Positions 49,380 to 59,791 are shown, numbered from the stretch's first letter. The stretch is DNA of 64,000 bases from Flavobacteriales bacterium (GCA_016710685.1 JADJVC010000010.1:1-64000), one strand, 5' to 3'. The notes: generated by a model from the letters alone, not told the origin. Program-made: numbers and translations.

Positions 49380-50045
49380 ATGCTTCGAACCCTTCCGCTG
49401 CTTTTGCTCACAGGCCAGTTGCTCGCTTGCGCCGGTCCCGGCAGCCCACCCGTATTGGAAACGGCGTTGCCCACCGCCCAGGCCGACACCTGCGATGGCC
49501 CGGACGTTGACATCCACTGTTGTTTCCTCGGCGCTCCGGCCGGACTGTCGGAGACGGTAGCGATCGCGGATGAACGCGAGCCGGGCCCACGGATCCAGCT
49601 CGCCGGCCGCATCGTGGACGCGGCCACCGGTGCCCCGCTGCCGGGCGTGCTGCTGTACGTGTTCCATACCGATGCCACCGGCCATTACAGCAAACGCGGG
49701 GATGAGCAGGGCGTGCAGCGCTGGCACGGCCACCTGCACGGTTGGCTGCGCACGGGCGCGGACGGGCGCTACGCGGTCCGGACCATCCGCCCCGCGCCCT
49801 ATCCGGACGGATCCATGCCCGCGCACATCCATGCCGCCGTGCAACTGCCCGATGGCCGTGCGTGCTGGGTGAACGACTTCGTCTTTGCCGATGATCCCAT
49901 GGTAACGGACGGTTACCTCACGGGATTGAACAACCCGGGCAACCCGAAGGATCGGGACAACGGCGTGGTGCGGCTCACGGAACAGGAAGACATGCACATC
50001 GGTGCGCGCGACATCGTCGTGGACGTGGACGCTGTCGGGCATTGA
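49380..50045 (+). CDS. Intradiol ring-cleavage dioxygenase-like lipoprotein
   Basis: 221 residues with a lipoprotein signal (LLLLTGQLLACAGPG). The core is intradiol-dioxygenase-like: PGVLLYVFHTDATGHYS, GWLRTGADGRYAVRTIRPAPYP and MPAHIHAAV. The Tyr/Tyr/His/His iron ligands map to HYS, PYPDG and PAHIH. Soluble catechol dioxygenases are longer, and this short exported form belongs to the extracellular subgroup of unknown substrate. A signal-anchored copy in Bacteroidota is probably in the outer membrane or periplasm. Confidence 0.8.
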   Translation: MLRTLPLLLLTGQLLACAGPGSPPVLETALPTAQADTCDGPDVDIHCCFLGAPAGLSETVAIADEREPGPRIQLAGRIVDAATGAPLPGVLLYVFHTDATGHYSKRGDEQGVQRWHGHLHGWLRTGADGRYAVRTIRPAPYPDGSMPAHIHAAVQLPDGRACWVNDFVFADDPMVTDGYLTGLNNPGNPKDRDNGVVRLTEQEDMHIGARDIVVDVDAVGH

Positions 50046-50072
50046 CGGGCGGCTTCTGCGATCGCGCCACCG

Positions 50073-51137
50073 TCACCCTTGGCCCGCGTGCGCCTTCCCC
50101 TCCTCGATCTTTTCCTCCACTTCTTCCTCCTCGTCCGCCGTGGGCGGTTCCGGCGCATCGCCGTTGTCGGCATGGGGGCGATGCTCCAGCGCGATGAACA
50201 TGGGGTAGTGGTCCGAGCCGAATTGCGGGAGGCGAACAAGGTCCAACAGCGCGAGGTCCGTACTGTGGAAGATGTGGTCCAACGGCCAACGGAAGAAGGG
50301 GATCTTGGCGTGGAAGGTGTTGAAGAAGCCCCGGCCCCTGCGCGGGTCCAGCAGTCCGCTCGTCTTTCGGAACAGGTCCGATGTGGTGGACCAGGCCACG
50401 TCGTTCAGGTCGCCGGCCACGATGGTGGTACACGGCGCAGCCTCGATCTCCCGGGCCACCAGAAGGAGTTCCGCATCGCGTTCTTTCGCGGTGTCGTTCT
50501 CCCCCGGCGCGGGCGGCCGCGGATGTACGCCATGCACCGTCACCTTGGCGCCGGAGGGCAGCACCACCGTGGTGCGGATGGAAGGCACATCGTCTTCCAC
50601 CAAGTAGCGCACTTCGGTGTTGGTGAGCGGGAAGCGGGAGAACAGGTGCATGCCGTACAGGTTGTCCAACGGTATCTTGATGGCATGCGGCCTTGACCGC
50701 TCCAGCGGCTCCAACGCGTTTTCCCACCAGGCATCGGATTCCAACGTCAGCACCAGGTCGGGATCGTGTTGCTCCACGATCCGCAGGAAAGCGCCGGCAT
50801 CGCGGTTCGTGCCCAGCACGTTGGCCGCGATCAACGTGAGGCGCTCGGCGTTGACGCGCGGTTCCGCGCGCTTGGACATCACCGGAGCAAACGGGGTGTA
50901 GGGGTAGACTTTTCGCGCCTGGTAGATCAAGGAAATGAAAAGCAACGTGAGCGCCACCAGTTCCGGCGTGCCCCAATTCCCGTTCACGGCGAAGAGCACC
51001 ATGGCCACCACGCCCAGCACGATCATTTGCGCGCGCGGCAGGTCGAACATGCGGACCCACCACCGCTGTTTGTTCAACAAGCTGGCCGCGGTCGTTACAA
51101 CCACGAGCACGAGCAGGACCCACGCGAACGTCTGCAT
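50073..51137 (-). CDS. Membrane-anchored endonuclease/exonuclease/phosphatase-family protein
   Basis: 354 residues. Two to three hydrophobic helices at the N-terminus (FAWVLLVLVVVTTAASLL; IVLGVVAMVLFAV; LVALTLLFISLIY) precede an EEP domain: LIAANVLGTNRD, DPDLVLTLESDAWW, IVAGDLNDVAWS and GSDHYPMF. These give the metal-binding Asn/Glu/Asp and final His expected in the family. The catalytic part probably lies outside the cytoplasm. The substrate is unknown (nucleic acid, phosphoinositide-like or sphingolipid phosphates are all known in the family). The C-terminal tail is acidic (DEEEEVEEKIEEGK). Confidence 0.8.
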   Translation of the reverse strand: MQTFAWVLLVLVVVTTAASLLNKQRWWVRMFDLPRAQMIVLGVVAMVLFAVNGNWGTPELVALTLLFISLIYQARKVYPYTPFAPVMSKRAEPRVNAERLTLIAANVLGTNRDAGAFLRIVEQHDPDLVLTLESDAWWENALEPLERSRPHAIKIPLDNLYGMHLFSRFPLTNTEVRYLVEDDVPSIRTTVVLPSGAKVTVHGVHPRPPAPGENDTAKERDAELLLVAREIEAAPCTTIVAGDLNDVAWSTTSDLFRKTSGLLDPRRGRGFFNTFHAKIPFFRWPLDHIFHSTDLALLDLVRLPQFGSDHYPMFIALEHRPHADNGDAPEPPTADEEEEVEEKIEEGKAHAGQG

Positions 51138-51228
51138 GGGTCAAAGGTGCGCAACGTCGGCCCTCGGTCCGTGATTATTCCGCCCCGCAGCCAGCACTGA
51201 AGTTGCGAGCTACAACGAACAAGCCAAA

Positions 51229-51510
51229 CGCGCCCCCCTTCTCCATCGGAGAGGGGCCGGAAACACTTCGCCATAGCCGGCTTCGGCGACGGCCGGGGTG
51301 AGGGCCCAATGAGGGCGTCCCGCAAACTGCACAAAAGCATCGAACAACTGCGCAATAGTAGAACGCACCCCCCTCTCCCTCGGAGAGGGGCCGGGGGTGA
51401 GGGCCCAATGAGGGCGTCCCGCAAACTGCACAAAAGCATCGAACAACTGCGCAATAGTAGAACGCACCCCCCTCTCCCTCGGAGAGGGGCCGGGGGTGAG
51501 GGCAAATTGA
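51229..51510. repeat. Palindrome-bearing repeat array with 99-base tandem duplication
   Basis: Three ctctcc...ggagagg palindromes lie at about 51239, 51372 and 51472, each followed by a gccggggtgaggg-type tail. The block from 51301 to 51399 repeats exactly as 51400-51498 (period 99: gagggcgtcccgcaaactgc, catcgaacaactgcgcaata, palindrome). The first palindrome copy carries an extra insert (ccatagccggcttcggcgac). The same palindrome occurs at 26555 and 27806. No gene was recognised in 51138-51554. Confidence 0.8.
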
Positions 51511-51554
51511 GGCCACCCCGCCCAAAGCGATTCATTCACCCGTACATTAACACC

Positions 51555-52970
51555 ATGCGCATGCTCCTCACCGGTGCCACGGGCTACATCGGCAAACGGC
51601 TGCTGCCCGCGCTGGTCGCGGAAGGACACCACGTGATCTGCTGCACGCGCGACCGGGCTCGTTTCCACGTGCCGGCCGCGTTGCGGGATCACGTCACGGT
51701 GATCGAAGTGGATTTCCTCGAGCGCGCCTCGCTGGCCGAAATTCCCGCTGACATCGATGCGGCGTACTACCTGATGCATTCGATGGCTTCGTCGACTGAT
51801 TTCCAGAAAGCGGAGTTGATGTCCGCAGTGAACTTTCGCGAAGCGGTCTCCGCCACCGGGGCGAAGCAGGTGCTCTACCTCACCGGCATCGTAAACGAAG
51901 ATGAATTGTCGGAACACCTCGCCTCGCGGAAGGCGGTGGAAGACGAGCTGAAGCGCGGGAGCTACCACACGACGTGTTTGCGCGCGGGCATCATCATCGG
52001 GTCCGGCAGTGCCTCGTTCGAGATCATCCGCGACCTGGTGGAAAAGCTGCCGGTGATGATCACCCCGGTCTGGCTGCGCACGCGCTGCCAACCCATCGCG
52101 ATCCGGGATGTGATCGCCTTCCTGGCGAAGTCCCTCGGCAATGCCGCCACATACGACCGTGACTTCGACAGCGGCGGCCCGGGCATGTACACGTACAAGG
52201 AAATGCTGCTGGGCTACGCGAAGGTGCGCGGCCTGAAACGGTGGATCGGCATCGTTCCCGTGATGACGCCGCGGCTGTCTTCGTACTGGCTGTATTTCGT
52301 CACGTCCACTTCGTACCGCTTGGCCGTTTCGTTGGTGGACAGCATGAAGGTGGAAGTGGTGTGCCGCAACACGGACCTGAACGGCATCCTGGACATCACG
52401 CCCATTGATTATGAGACGGCGCTACAGGCCACGCTGCAGAAGATCGAAGGCAACGAAGTGGTCTCCGGCTGGAAGGATTCGTTCACCAGCAGTGCGTTCA
52501 CCGCTCAACTGTCCGAGTTCCTGCAAGTGCCCACGTTCGGTTGCTTCGCGGATCAGCGCAGCGGAACAATGAGCAGCCCGGAGCAGACGCGCGAACGCAT
52601 CTGGCGCATCGGCGGCAGCACCGGCTGGTACTACGGGAATTGGATGTGGCGCTTGCGCGGTTTCATGGACAAGCTGGTGGGCGGCGTGGGCCTCAACCGC
52701 GGGCGCACCCATGCGGACACGCTCATGGCCAGCGACTCCGTGGACTTCTGGCGCGTACTCTACGCGAACAAGGAAGAAGGCCGACTGCTGCTCTTCGCCG
52801 AGATGAAACTACCGGGGGGAGGCCTGGCTCGAATTTAAGATGGACGGCGATGTATTGCGGCAAACGGCGACCTTCCGGCCGAAGGGCCTTTGGGGCCGGA
52901 TCATTGGTACGCGGTGCTGCCGTTCCACGGCCTCGTGTTCAACGGCATGCTGGCGAAGTTGGCTGGGTAG
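51555..52970 (+). CDS. Atypical SDR / NAD(P)-binding protein with DUF2867-like C-terminus (two frameshifts)
   Basis: From MRMLLTGATGYIGKRLLPAL, the TGATGYIG motif is the Rossmann dinucleotide site of extended atypical SDRs. YYLMHSMAS and LYLTGIVNEDELSEHL follow. The C-terminal ~150 residues (RIWRIGGSTGWYYGNWMWRL, RLLLFAEMKLPG) match the DUF2867 type domain fused to such SDRs. The frame breaks in a gggggg run near 52814-52819 and again at about 52901. After two single-base repairs the tail reads EAWLEFKMDGD, then WYAVLPFHGLVFNGMLAKL and stops at 52968-52970. About 470 residues. The true substrate is unknown. Confidence 0.82.
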
Positions 52971-52978
52971 AAACAGCA

Positions 52979-53010
52979 AGAGCGCCCGGTAAGACCAGGC
53001 GCTCTTTTCT
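52979..53010. terminator. Bidirectional rho-independent terminator
   Basis: The stem agagcgcc...ggcgctct (52979-52986 with 52998-53005), extended by ggt/acc, is followed by ctttt. It lies between two convergent genes, the SDR and the T9SS protein, so it can serve both. Confidence 0.75.
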
Positions 53011-53039
53011 TCCGCCGAACGGGGCGGTTGGTTTTGCAA

Positions 53040-53879
53040 TTACTGTTTCACCAGCTTGCGGAATGCAACGCGTGTGCCTTGCTGAACGCGCAGGAAATAG
53101 GCACCCGGCGCATAGTTTGCCAGGGGCAAAGTGTAGCGGTCCACGTTGTTCACTACATCTGCGAAGAGCACTTGGCCCGTGCTGTTGATCAGTTTGATCT
53201 CCAACGCAGCTTCCGTGTTGCTCGGCAGGTTGATCACCGCTTGGTCGCTGACCAAATTCGAAGCTAAGCTCCATTGAAGCGGAGCGCTGTTGCCGCCGAT
53301 ACCAATACTGCCGCCTAGATCGCCTGCGTTGATAGCCGAATCCGGGGTGGTCTCGTACCCGTATGCCATCACGGTAGCACTAAATTCATCGGGCACGGTC
53401 AGTTCCACCCAGCCGTAATGGTTCATGCCGTCACCGCCAACGAAACGGCAACCGAGGAAACCGGATTCGTTGATCCAGTTACCGAATGACCCACCGTAAT
53501 CAAGGGAACCGAAGGCATCGGTCTTGAAGTTGGCATCACCCGGTGCAATGGGGTCGCCTGCGCCAAGCACATAGGGGTACATAAAGGAGGCACCCGAACC
53601 CAGCACGGCATTTCCGGTGGGCACGTTAACGCCGACGACCTGGCTTGCTAAGGACGAAGAGCTGGTCTGGCTCTGGGAGATCTGGATGTCGAACGTTCCG
53701 TCGCCGTCAAAATCCACATCGTAGGTGGACCCGCTCATCACCACCGCGTCGGGGTCAATGTCCACGGAAACCACTTGCGCGTTTGCGGAAGGTGCCACCG
53801 CCAAAAAGGCGGTTGCCATGCCGGTGTATCCCAGCCAATTTCCCGATCCGTCTTTTACCTGTGTTTTGGTTTTCTTCAT
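53040..53879 (-). CDS. Secreted T9SS-sorted protein
   Basis: 279 residues. The N-terminal signal is atypical (basic start MKKTKTQVKDGSG, then GMATAFLAVAPSANAQ). The core is beta-rich with VDFDGDGTFDIQIS (a calcium-type repeat) and NHYGWVELTVPDE. The C-terminus from about residue 205 (NLPSNTEAALEIKLINSTGQ, NYAPGAYFLRVQQGTR, FRKLVKQ) is a typical type A T9SS sorting domain, so it is exported through the outer membrane and attached or released. Its function is unknown. Confidence 0.8.
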   Translation of the reverse strand: MKKTKTQVKDGSGNWLGYTGMATAFLAVAPSANAQVVSVDIDPDAVVMSGSTYDVDFDGDGTFDIQISQSQTSSSSLASQVVGVNVPTGNAVLGSGASFMYPYVLGAGDPIAPGDANFKTDAFGSLDYGGSFGNWINESGFLGCRFVGGDGMNHYGWVELTVPDEFSATVMAYGYETTPDSAINAGDLGGSIGIGGNSAPLQWSLASNLVSDQAVINLPSNTEAALEIKLINSTGQVLFADVVNNVDRYTLPLANYAPGAYFLRVQQGTRVAFRKLVKQ

Positions 53880-54078
53880 GTTCGGTGGTTTTCAGAATTC
53901 AAGACAAGGTAGAAGTATTTTGTTAGGCCAGCCCAAAGTTCAAATTCGATTTACGAATAGCGCTTATGAACAAGCAGCAAGCGGTTGTAATGCGCCGAAG
54001 TATTGAACCGGTTCCGCATGCACACGTTTTCCGGTGATGGCGGACACTTCGCCTGCGCCACGATAACGTGTAGTGTCG

Positions 54079-55371
54079 TCATTCCTTCGCGAAGGGTTGC
54101 TGCTGCGTCCAGCAATGCACACCACCACCACGCCAGTTGATCTCTCGGGGATCTAGTTGAACGATGCTGCGATCCGGGAACGTCTTCTTCATTACGGCTT
54201 GCATGCGATCGTCTTTCGCTTTGGTGGAAGCCGGCTTGCCTTCCTGCCAATATGCAGGAACAAAGACACGTCCGTTGGTGATCAGGAAGTTGAGGTAACT
54301 GGCCGCTGGGATGTACCGAATGGTATCGCCCGCTTGAAGATCCTTGTTCTCCTTTAGCAGCATCTGGTCATAGCTGCGCTCGGTGTTCATTACGTGCGCG
54401 TTGAACTCTATTTCCGGGGTGGGTACTTTGATCACGTGCAATGCGCGGCCGTCCCGGTCACGGAACTGTTCCAGTATGCGCAGGTTCACGTCCATGCGTT
54501 GGCGGGTGATCAGTTGCAGGCTGTCGGTGAGGTCCACATCATCGGGCCAGGCCAAAAGCACCGTGCTGTCGTTCACGAAACGGCAGAACTCGTCCACATG
54601 ACCACCGGTGCCTTGGCAGAATACATTGCCGTGTACGCGCGGATCCATGTACCACGTATCATCCACGGGGCCATCCTTCAGCCAAATAATTTCCTGCACG
54701 CCGAAGATGCGCTTGTATTCTTGCTCCATGCTGTCTTTGGACCAACCGGGGTTGCGTTGCATGGTCACTGCTTCTACCTGCAAGAGAATGCCCGCGCCGT
54801 TCACCTCTACCGCACCACCTTCTATTACCAGGTTGCTGTGGACTACGGGAAGGCCAAGTCGCCGCGCGATCATGGTAGGGAAACTATCTTGTTGCGCCAG
54901 CATTTCCGCTGAGGACCCAACGAGGTTTTCATGGTCACCGTAGTAGTTCCAGTCTGCATCCAGCACAGCCAAGGTGCCATCGCGTTGCCGTAGGAAGATG
55001 GGGCCCATATCACGCACTGTGCCGGTCATTATCGTTTCGCCCAGCACTTCCATTCTGTAGCGGTCGCGCATTATGCCGAGGCTGTCCCACCGAGCAACAG
55101 TGCGCATGGCCAGACTGTCATCATCGGCCACGCATACAACGAAGGTTGATGGCAGTAGCGCGACCACCACCTGATCAAGTACGGTATCGATGGCATTGCC
55201 GTTGTAGTTGAACCAGACCGCATCGTGCGGTGCCCATTCGGGGGGAAGGACATATTCGGGTAGTTCCTCTTGTGGTGCGCCACAGCCAGCGAGGAGCGCC
55301 ACGAGCATCAAAGCGTTCAGGTTGCGCAAGGCCTCTTCTGCTCTTTGGGCAACTGTCCTTGCACGGTTCAT
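54079..55371 (-). CDS. Agmatine deiminase / PAD_porph family lipoprotein
   Basis: 430 residues from MNRARTVAQ, with a lipoprotein signal (LNALMLVALLAGCGAPQ). YVLPPEWAPHDAVWFNYNGN opens the guanidino-group-modifying fold. Catalytic segments VIEGGAVEVNG, GTGGHVDEFCRFV and GGGVHCWTQQQP supply the acidic residues, His and Cys expected for agmatine or peptidylarginine deiminases. Its export and larger size differ from the cytoplasmic agmatine deiminase, so the substrate could be peptidyl- or free arginine. It is the last gene of a coupled operon with the two small genes upstream (ATGA overlap). Confidence 0.82.
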   Translation of the reverse strand: MNRARTVAQRAEEALRNLNALMLVALLAGCGAPQEELPEYVLPPEWAPHDAVWFNYNGNAIDTVLDQVVVALLPSTFVVCVADDDSLAMRTVARWDSLGIMRDRYRMEVLGETIMTGTVRDMGPIFLRQRDGTLAVLDADWNYYGDHENLVGSSAEMLAQQDSFPTMIARRLGLPVVHSNLVIEGGAVEVNGAGILLQVEAVTMQRNPGWSKDSMEQEYKRIFGVQEIIWLKDGPVDDTWYMDPRVHGNVFCQGTGGHVDEFCRFVNDSTVLLAWPDDVDLTDSLQLITRQRMDVNLRILEQFRDRDGRALHVIKVPTPEIEFNAHVMNTERSYDQMLLKENKDLQAGDTIRYIPAASYLNFLITNGRVFVPAYWQEGKPASTKAKDDRMQAVMKKTFPDRSIVQLDPREINWRGGGVHCWTQQQPFAKE

Positions 55372-55772
55372 TCGGGGCGCGGCATCTGCGTGATGTGTGG
55401 CCGAAAGTTGATCGCGGTGCCCGGCATGGCATCCGTGAGGACGAAGGCGATGGGCAGGCCGGGTTCGATCTCCTCGACCACCGTCGCGGTGAAGCCCCGT
55501 TGTTGAAGGAAAGTGGCGGTGGCCTTGGCGCTGGAGAGCGGGTCGTCGGCCACCAGACCGATGCATGAGTACACGTGCCCGAGGCTCGCCAGCACCTCTT
55601 CCGAAGCATGATTGATGATGGTACCGTCCCAGAAGATGGAGCGAAGCACCCCGCCGCTGTTCGCTTGGAAGCGCTCGGCCACACCATGCTGGGCCAGCAG
55701 ATCCACCATGGCCTGCTTGGCCTCTGGTGTGGCGGCGGTGAAGATGCGCGAACCGCTGTCGGGAACGGTCAC
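55368..55772 (-). CDS. Protein of unknown function, coupled to the deiminase gene
   Basis: 134 residues from GTG 55772. TPEAKQAMVDLLAQHG and LRSIFWDGTIINHASEEVL precede GHVYSCIGLVADDPLSSAKA; the end is PHITQMPRPE. No recognised family. Its start overlaps the stop of the small membrane protein upstream (gtga), and its stop overlaps the deiminase start (ATGA), so all three are translated together. Confidence 0.6.
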   Translation of the reverse strand: MTVPDSGSRIFTAATPEAKQAMVDLLAQHGVAERFQANSGGVLRSIFWDGTIINHASEEVLASLGHVYSCIGLVADDPLSSAKATATFLQQRGFTATVVEEIEPGLPIAFVLTDAMPGTAINFRPHITQMPRPE

Positions 55773-55909
55773 GGGTTACGTCTGCGCAGCATCAGCGTAC
55801 ACAGCGTGACCAGGACCAGCAGCAGAACGGAAACGAGGACGATGATCCATTTGGGCAGAAACATGGGCGGGTTGTTTGATGGCTTTGTTGCGATAGACAG
55901 CGTGGTCAT
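55769..55909 (-). CDS. Small single-pass membrane protein
   Basis: A 46-residue ORF from ATG 55909. After a short hydrophilic start comes MFLPKWIIVLVSVLLLVLVT and then LCTLMLRRRNP, one strong membrane helix followed by arginines (inside orientation). Its stop overlaps the GTG start of the 134-residue protein (cgtga), a reason to think it is real and first in the operon. An internal ATG 15 codons downstream is an alternative start. Confidence 0.5.
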   Translation of the reverse strand: MTTLSIATKPSNNPPMFLPKWIIVLVSVLLLVLVTLCTLMLRRRNP

Positions 55910-56006
55910 TTGAGACTCCTCACAAACCTACGACGATCATTTCGAGCAAGGGGCGTAGCAGGTCCGACCCCGTCTCCCGTCCGCACTCGTTCTCCATATT
56001 TCATGA

Positions 56007-59000
56007 TCAGCGCTTCACCACCACCCTCGCACTCCTTGGCGCTTGTCCTTCTACGCGCACCATCACCAAGTACAGCCCATCCTTCCATTCGGTGGAAAGA
56101 CCCAGCGGTTGCAGTGCGAGGAAGTTGTTCACCTGCTCAGCATACACCCGTTTGCCAGTGACATCAAACACTTCGATCACGCCGGGTTCGCCGAAGAGGG
56201 TTGCATCAGCAACAATGTTTACGCGATCGTTCGCGGGGTTGGGGTAGATGCGCAAATTGTCGCCGATCGTGCCTTGTGTACCTCGGTCCTCCGGCAATTC
56301 TTCCACAGCAGTGGTAATGCAACCGGGATCGGTGACTTGTGCCACTACGACATCATCAATGAAGTAATACGCCGAACCGATAAAGCCATTGTACGCATCT
56401 CCTAGGAAGCTGTACTGGTCGTAGTTAAGAAAGGAGCCGATGGTGATGTGGTCCCATGGTTCATCGGGGATAACGATGCCGCAAATGTTCACCCATTCCT
56501 CGCTGGCGATCACGCGCATGTCGATCAGTTGCGGTGGCAAGGTGATGGTATGAAAATCCGTTTGCACATGCGGCCCAGTGGTGAACAAAGCACCAAAGCC
56601 GTTCGTGGAAACACGACCATTGTAAGCAAGGTTGGAAACGTAGTAGGAAACGAGATAAGGCTCTCCGGGGATCAGCGGGGTAGTAAGCGGCGCTTGGATA
56701 TACTCGTGCCAATCAGTTTGCTGATCATTGGTGAGGGTATAAATGCCGGCCATCCCTTCTCCGTTGCGCGAAAGGATCCGCCGTTCGGTTGCGGTGTTTA
56801 TACCATCTACGGCTGGTACGTTCTCCCTGGAATTGAAGTCGGCACAACTGCTGTAGCTATCGCAGGTGGCTCGGTGTTGGCGTAACCAATCGGGTGCCAT
56901 AAAGGTGTTGAGACCTGCATCGCCCGGGGTGAAATTCGGCGCGCATGTGGATCCTTGCTCGATACTCGGATTGGCCAATAGCACTGGACCCAAACAGGTT
57001 TCGTCCACGCAATTGTTCGCTGTTATTGATGGTGAGATGAAAAGACCTAATCGGCCACTGACAGGTGTAGCGGTCTTGATGCTGTAAAGGCGCGCGTAAT
57101 AAGTCTGCCCCGTCGTCAGGTTCGTGGGCAGTTCCAAAATATTCTCTGAGCAGGCGATGGAAATTAGGTTGCCCGGCGTTCCGCTGAAGAGTTCAAATGC
57201 AAGATCAGCCGTTTCATTTCCTGCCACGATCCGCGAACGTTGACCAGTTGCTATGAACTTGAACCAGATGTCATCATCAGCGAAATCATCCACCGTACAA
57301 TCTGCACCGGGCAAACTTTCTGTAGCACCTGCGGTATTGAAGGTGAGTGTGTAGTCGGTACTGTAATTGATCACCTGCGCACCACTTGCTTCATCGTTGT
57401 TGCCACTGCGCACATTGACCAGGAATGCACAAACCTTGTTGAGCCCCGGCGCCGTTGTGTACACGCGGAAGTAAACTGTATCGCCTACGATCAAACCCGA
57501 AAGCGGAAGCGTTGTTGCAGCACAACCAAGCACCGTGGAATCCAACCCAAGACTATCCGACGAATAGCCGAGATACGCTTCGATGCGCATTTCGCCGGGC
57601 GTCAACGGAGCCTCTTTCATTTGAAGGTTGGTGTTCACTGCGTAGATGGTGTGCGTTGCCTGTGTAGCGATGAATCGGAACCACACATCGTCATCCGGGT
57701 TCATGGAAGGTCCGCACATTTCTTGATAGCTGCTCGTGGCCGCGTAGGTCCATGCTTGGTGTGCTTCCGTAGCGAAGGTGGTGGCCGTTGTAGGCAGGGT
57801 AATGGCACCATTGATCTCGTCGTTCATGGGCGCATCGAATAGCATTGGCACAAGCAAGAACGAGTTGACATATTGCACACGGAAATGATATTGGTTACCC
57901 GGCACAAGTCCATTGAACCACGAACGATCCGTTGCAGTGTGGCATACAATACTGGTGAGCGCACCGCAATTTCCGCTGAAGAGTTCGAGGGTGTAACTGT
58001 TTCCGGGAGCAAGTAGGAAAGCTGCGCTGGTATGGGCTGCTGTGAAGGTGTACCATACATCACGTTGCGCTGCACAGCCCGCTATTCCGTTGGTCGCATA
58101 CATGGTGTTCGACGCAGGAAGTGTGGTCCAATCCTGCAAATTGCTGAAGGGAAGTGGCACAGCGCCAACGCAGTCATCATTCCTTACGCCACGCGTGATC
58201 GCCACTCGAAATCCATCGCGATCACCACCAGCGAAGTACATTCTTACATAGTAGGTGGTACCCGTGGTAAGTCCACTTAATCGACGACGATCTTGGAACA
58301 GATCCGAACACAGTATGGTGGTCATTGAACCGCAAGTGCCGGACATCAATTCGAAACGCAAACCGTCCTCGACCACGAACGACAAGGCATGCAACATCTG
58401 CACACTGTCCGTGGCCGTGAAGCTGAACCAAATGTCATCATCCGAGTCGCCCGCAGCGAAGCAACCCGGCAGCGATTGCGTGGCGTGGAACGTAGATGCC
58501 AAGAACCATTCCGAAGGAATTTCAGTTGGCTGCACTGGCAGGTTCACGGCATCTGCACAGTCATCGTTCTCCGCCGCCGCGAACAATCGGATCACATCGT
58601 TGCGGAGGGAGGTCGGACCACTAGCCCCTACTTTCAGGAAGTACGTGGTACCCACTGTTAGGTTCTCGAAGGAGTAGTCAGTAGCGTTGACTTCAGTGGT
58701 GAGGCAGGTGAGCGATCCGCAGTTACCAGAATACAAGGTGTAGCGTTGTAACGTGTTACTGACAGCCGTAACACCCGTGCTGGGTGCTTCGAACGAGAAC
58801 CACACATCGGCCACATTCGTACCACACGGAACTACGCTGCTGGTGGCAAGTAAGGTGCTCATTTCGCGTGGTTGGGTGGCTTCATTCAAACCGGTTACCG
58901 GCAAGGAAATGGCGTTCGCGCATTCATCGTTGCTGGCGGGTGCGTAAACTTCTACCTCGGTGCGCTCGGCGATCGTTGCCGTGGTGCTGGTGGTGTAATT

Positions 59001-59791
59001 GCGGATGTAGTAATCCTGCCCTGTGGTGAGGCCCGTAACCAAGCCGTTGTTACACACAATGTTCGTGAGGCTTCCGCACGTACCACTGAACCATTCCGTG
59101 GCCAATGGCTCGGTGCCCATGGCTTGCGCGGCAAAGCGAAGCGTACTGCCCGTGGCGGTAACGCGATACCATACATCGTCATTCGATGCACCCGCAACTG
59201 CACAGCCGGGTTGCGATTGTGTTGCACCCAATGTGCTTCCTTCTACAGACGGCCGCACATCGTAGTCGGTCGTGTTCACTTGCAGTTGAAATGCACCCGG
59301 ACAATCATCATTCAGCGGCGCGGAAACCACGGCTACGGTGGCATAATAACCGACATCCGGGGCGTTGCTCATCATCACGCGGATGTAGTAAGTAGTGCCG
59401 ATCGTAAGGCCGGTCAACGCGAGTGGGGGTGCATTTCCTTGGGCGCAACCCATGCTGATGAGACTGCCGCAATTCCCGCTGAAGGCTTCAATAGAAACGC
59501 CCGGACCTGGCGAAAGCAACGAACCCATGACCCACTGTTTCGCACCCGTTGCCACGAAACTGTACCACACGCTTCGCACGGGATACGTTACGCACGAGGA
59601 TGCAGGTGATGGGATCGCCGAGGCAGTACCGATACCGGTACTCGACGCGAACAGTACCGGCACATTCCCAGGCGCTACAGGTAGTACTGTAGCGTGCGCG
59701 CAGTCGAAGGTCGAGGTGCTTTGTGCGGCCGCGCCGTGCTAAGGGCAAGGATGCCGATCAGCGATGCTGCGAGGAGGATCGTGTTTCTCAT
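56007..59791 (-). CDS. Large T9SS-sorted surface protein with seven repeat modules (one frameshift)
   Basis: The signal peptide at ATG 59791 (MRNTILLAASLIGILALS) joins the long frame after removing one base near 59731 (AAAQSTSTFDCAHATVL). About 1260 residues. Seven modules of ~115-130 residues each carry NDDC/NDEC-type starts (NDDCPGAFQL, NDECANAISL, NDDCADAVNL, NDDCVGAVPL) and a LFSGNCGSL-type Cys loop followed by a W-YxFxAT core. A further ~200-residue domain (NPSIEQGSTCAPNF, PGEPYLVSYYVSN) resembles carbohydrate-binding sandwiches. The end (NLRIYPNPANDRVNIV, LYLVMVRVEG, ARVVVKR) is a T9SS sorting domain. It is probably an adhesin or binding protein; its ligand is unknown. Confidence 0.82.

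Noticed and set aside
51301..51498. Short tandem repeats as a possible CRISPR array
   Set aside because: There are only two long, identical 99-base units with no unique spacers and no cas genes.
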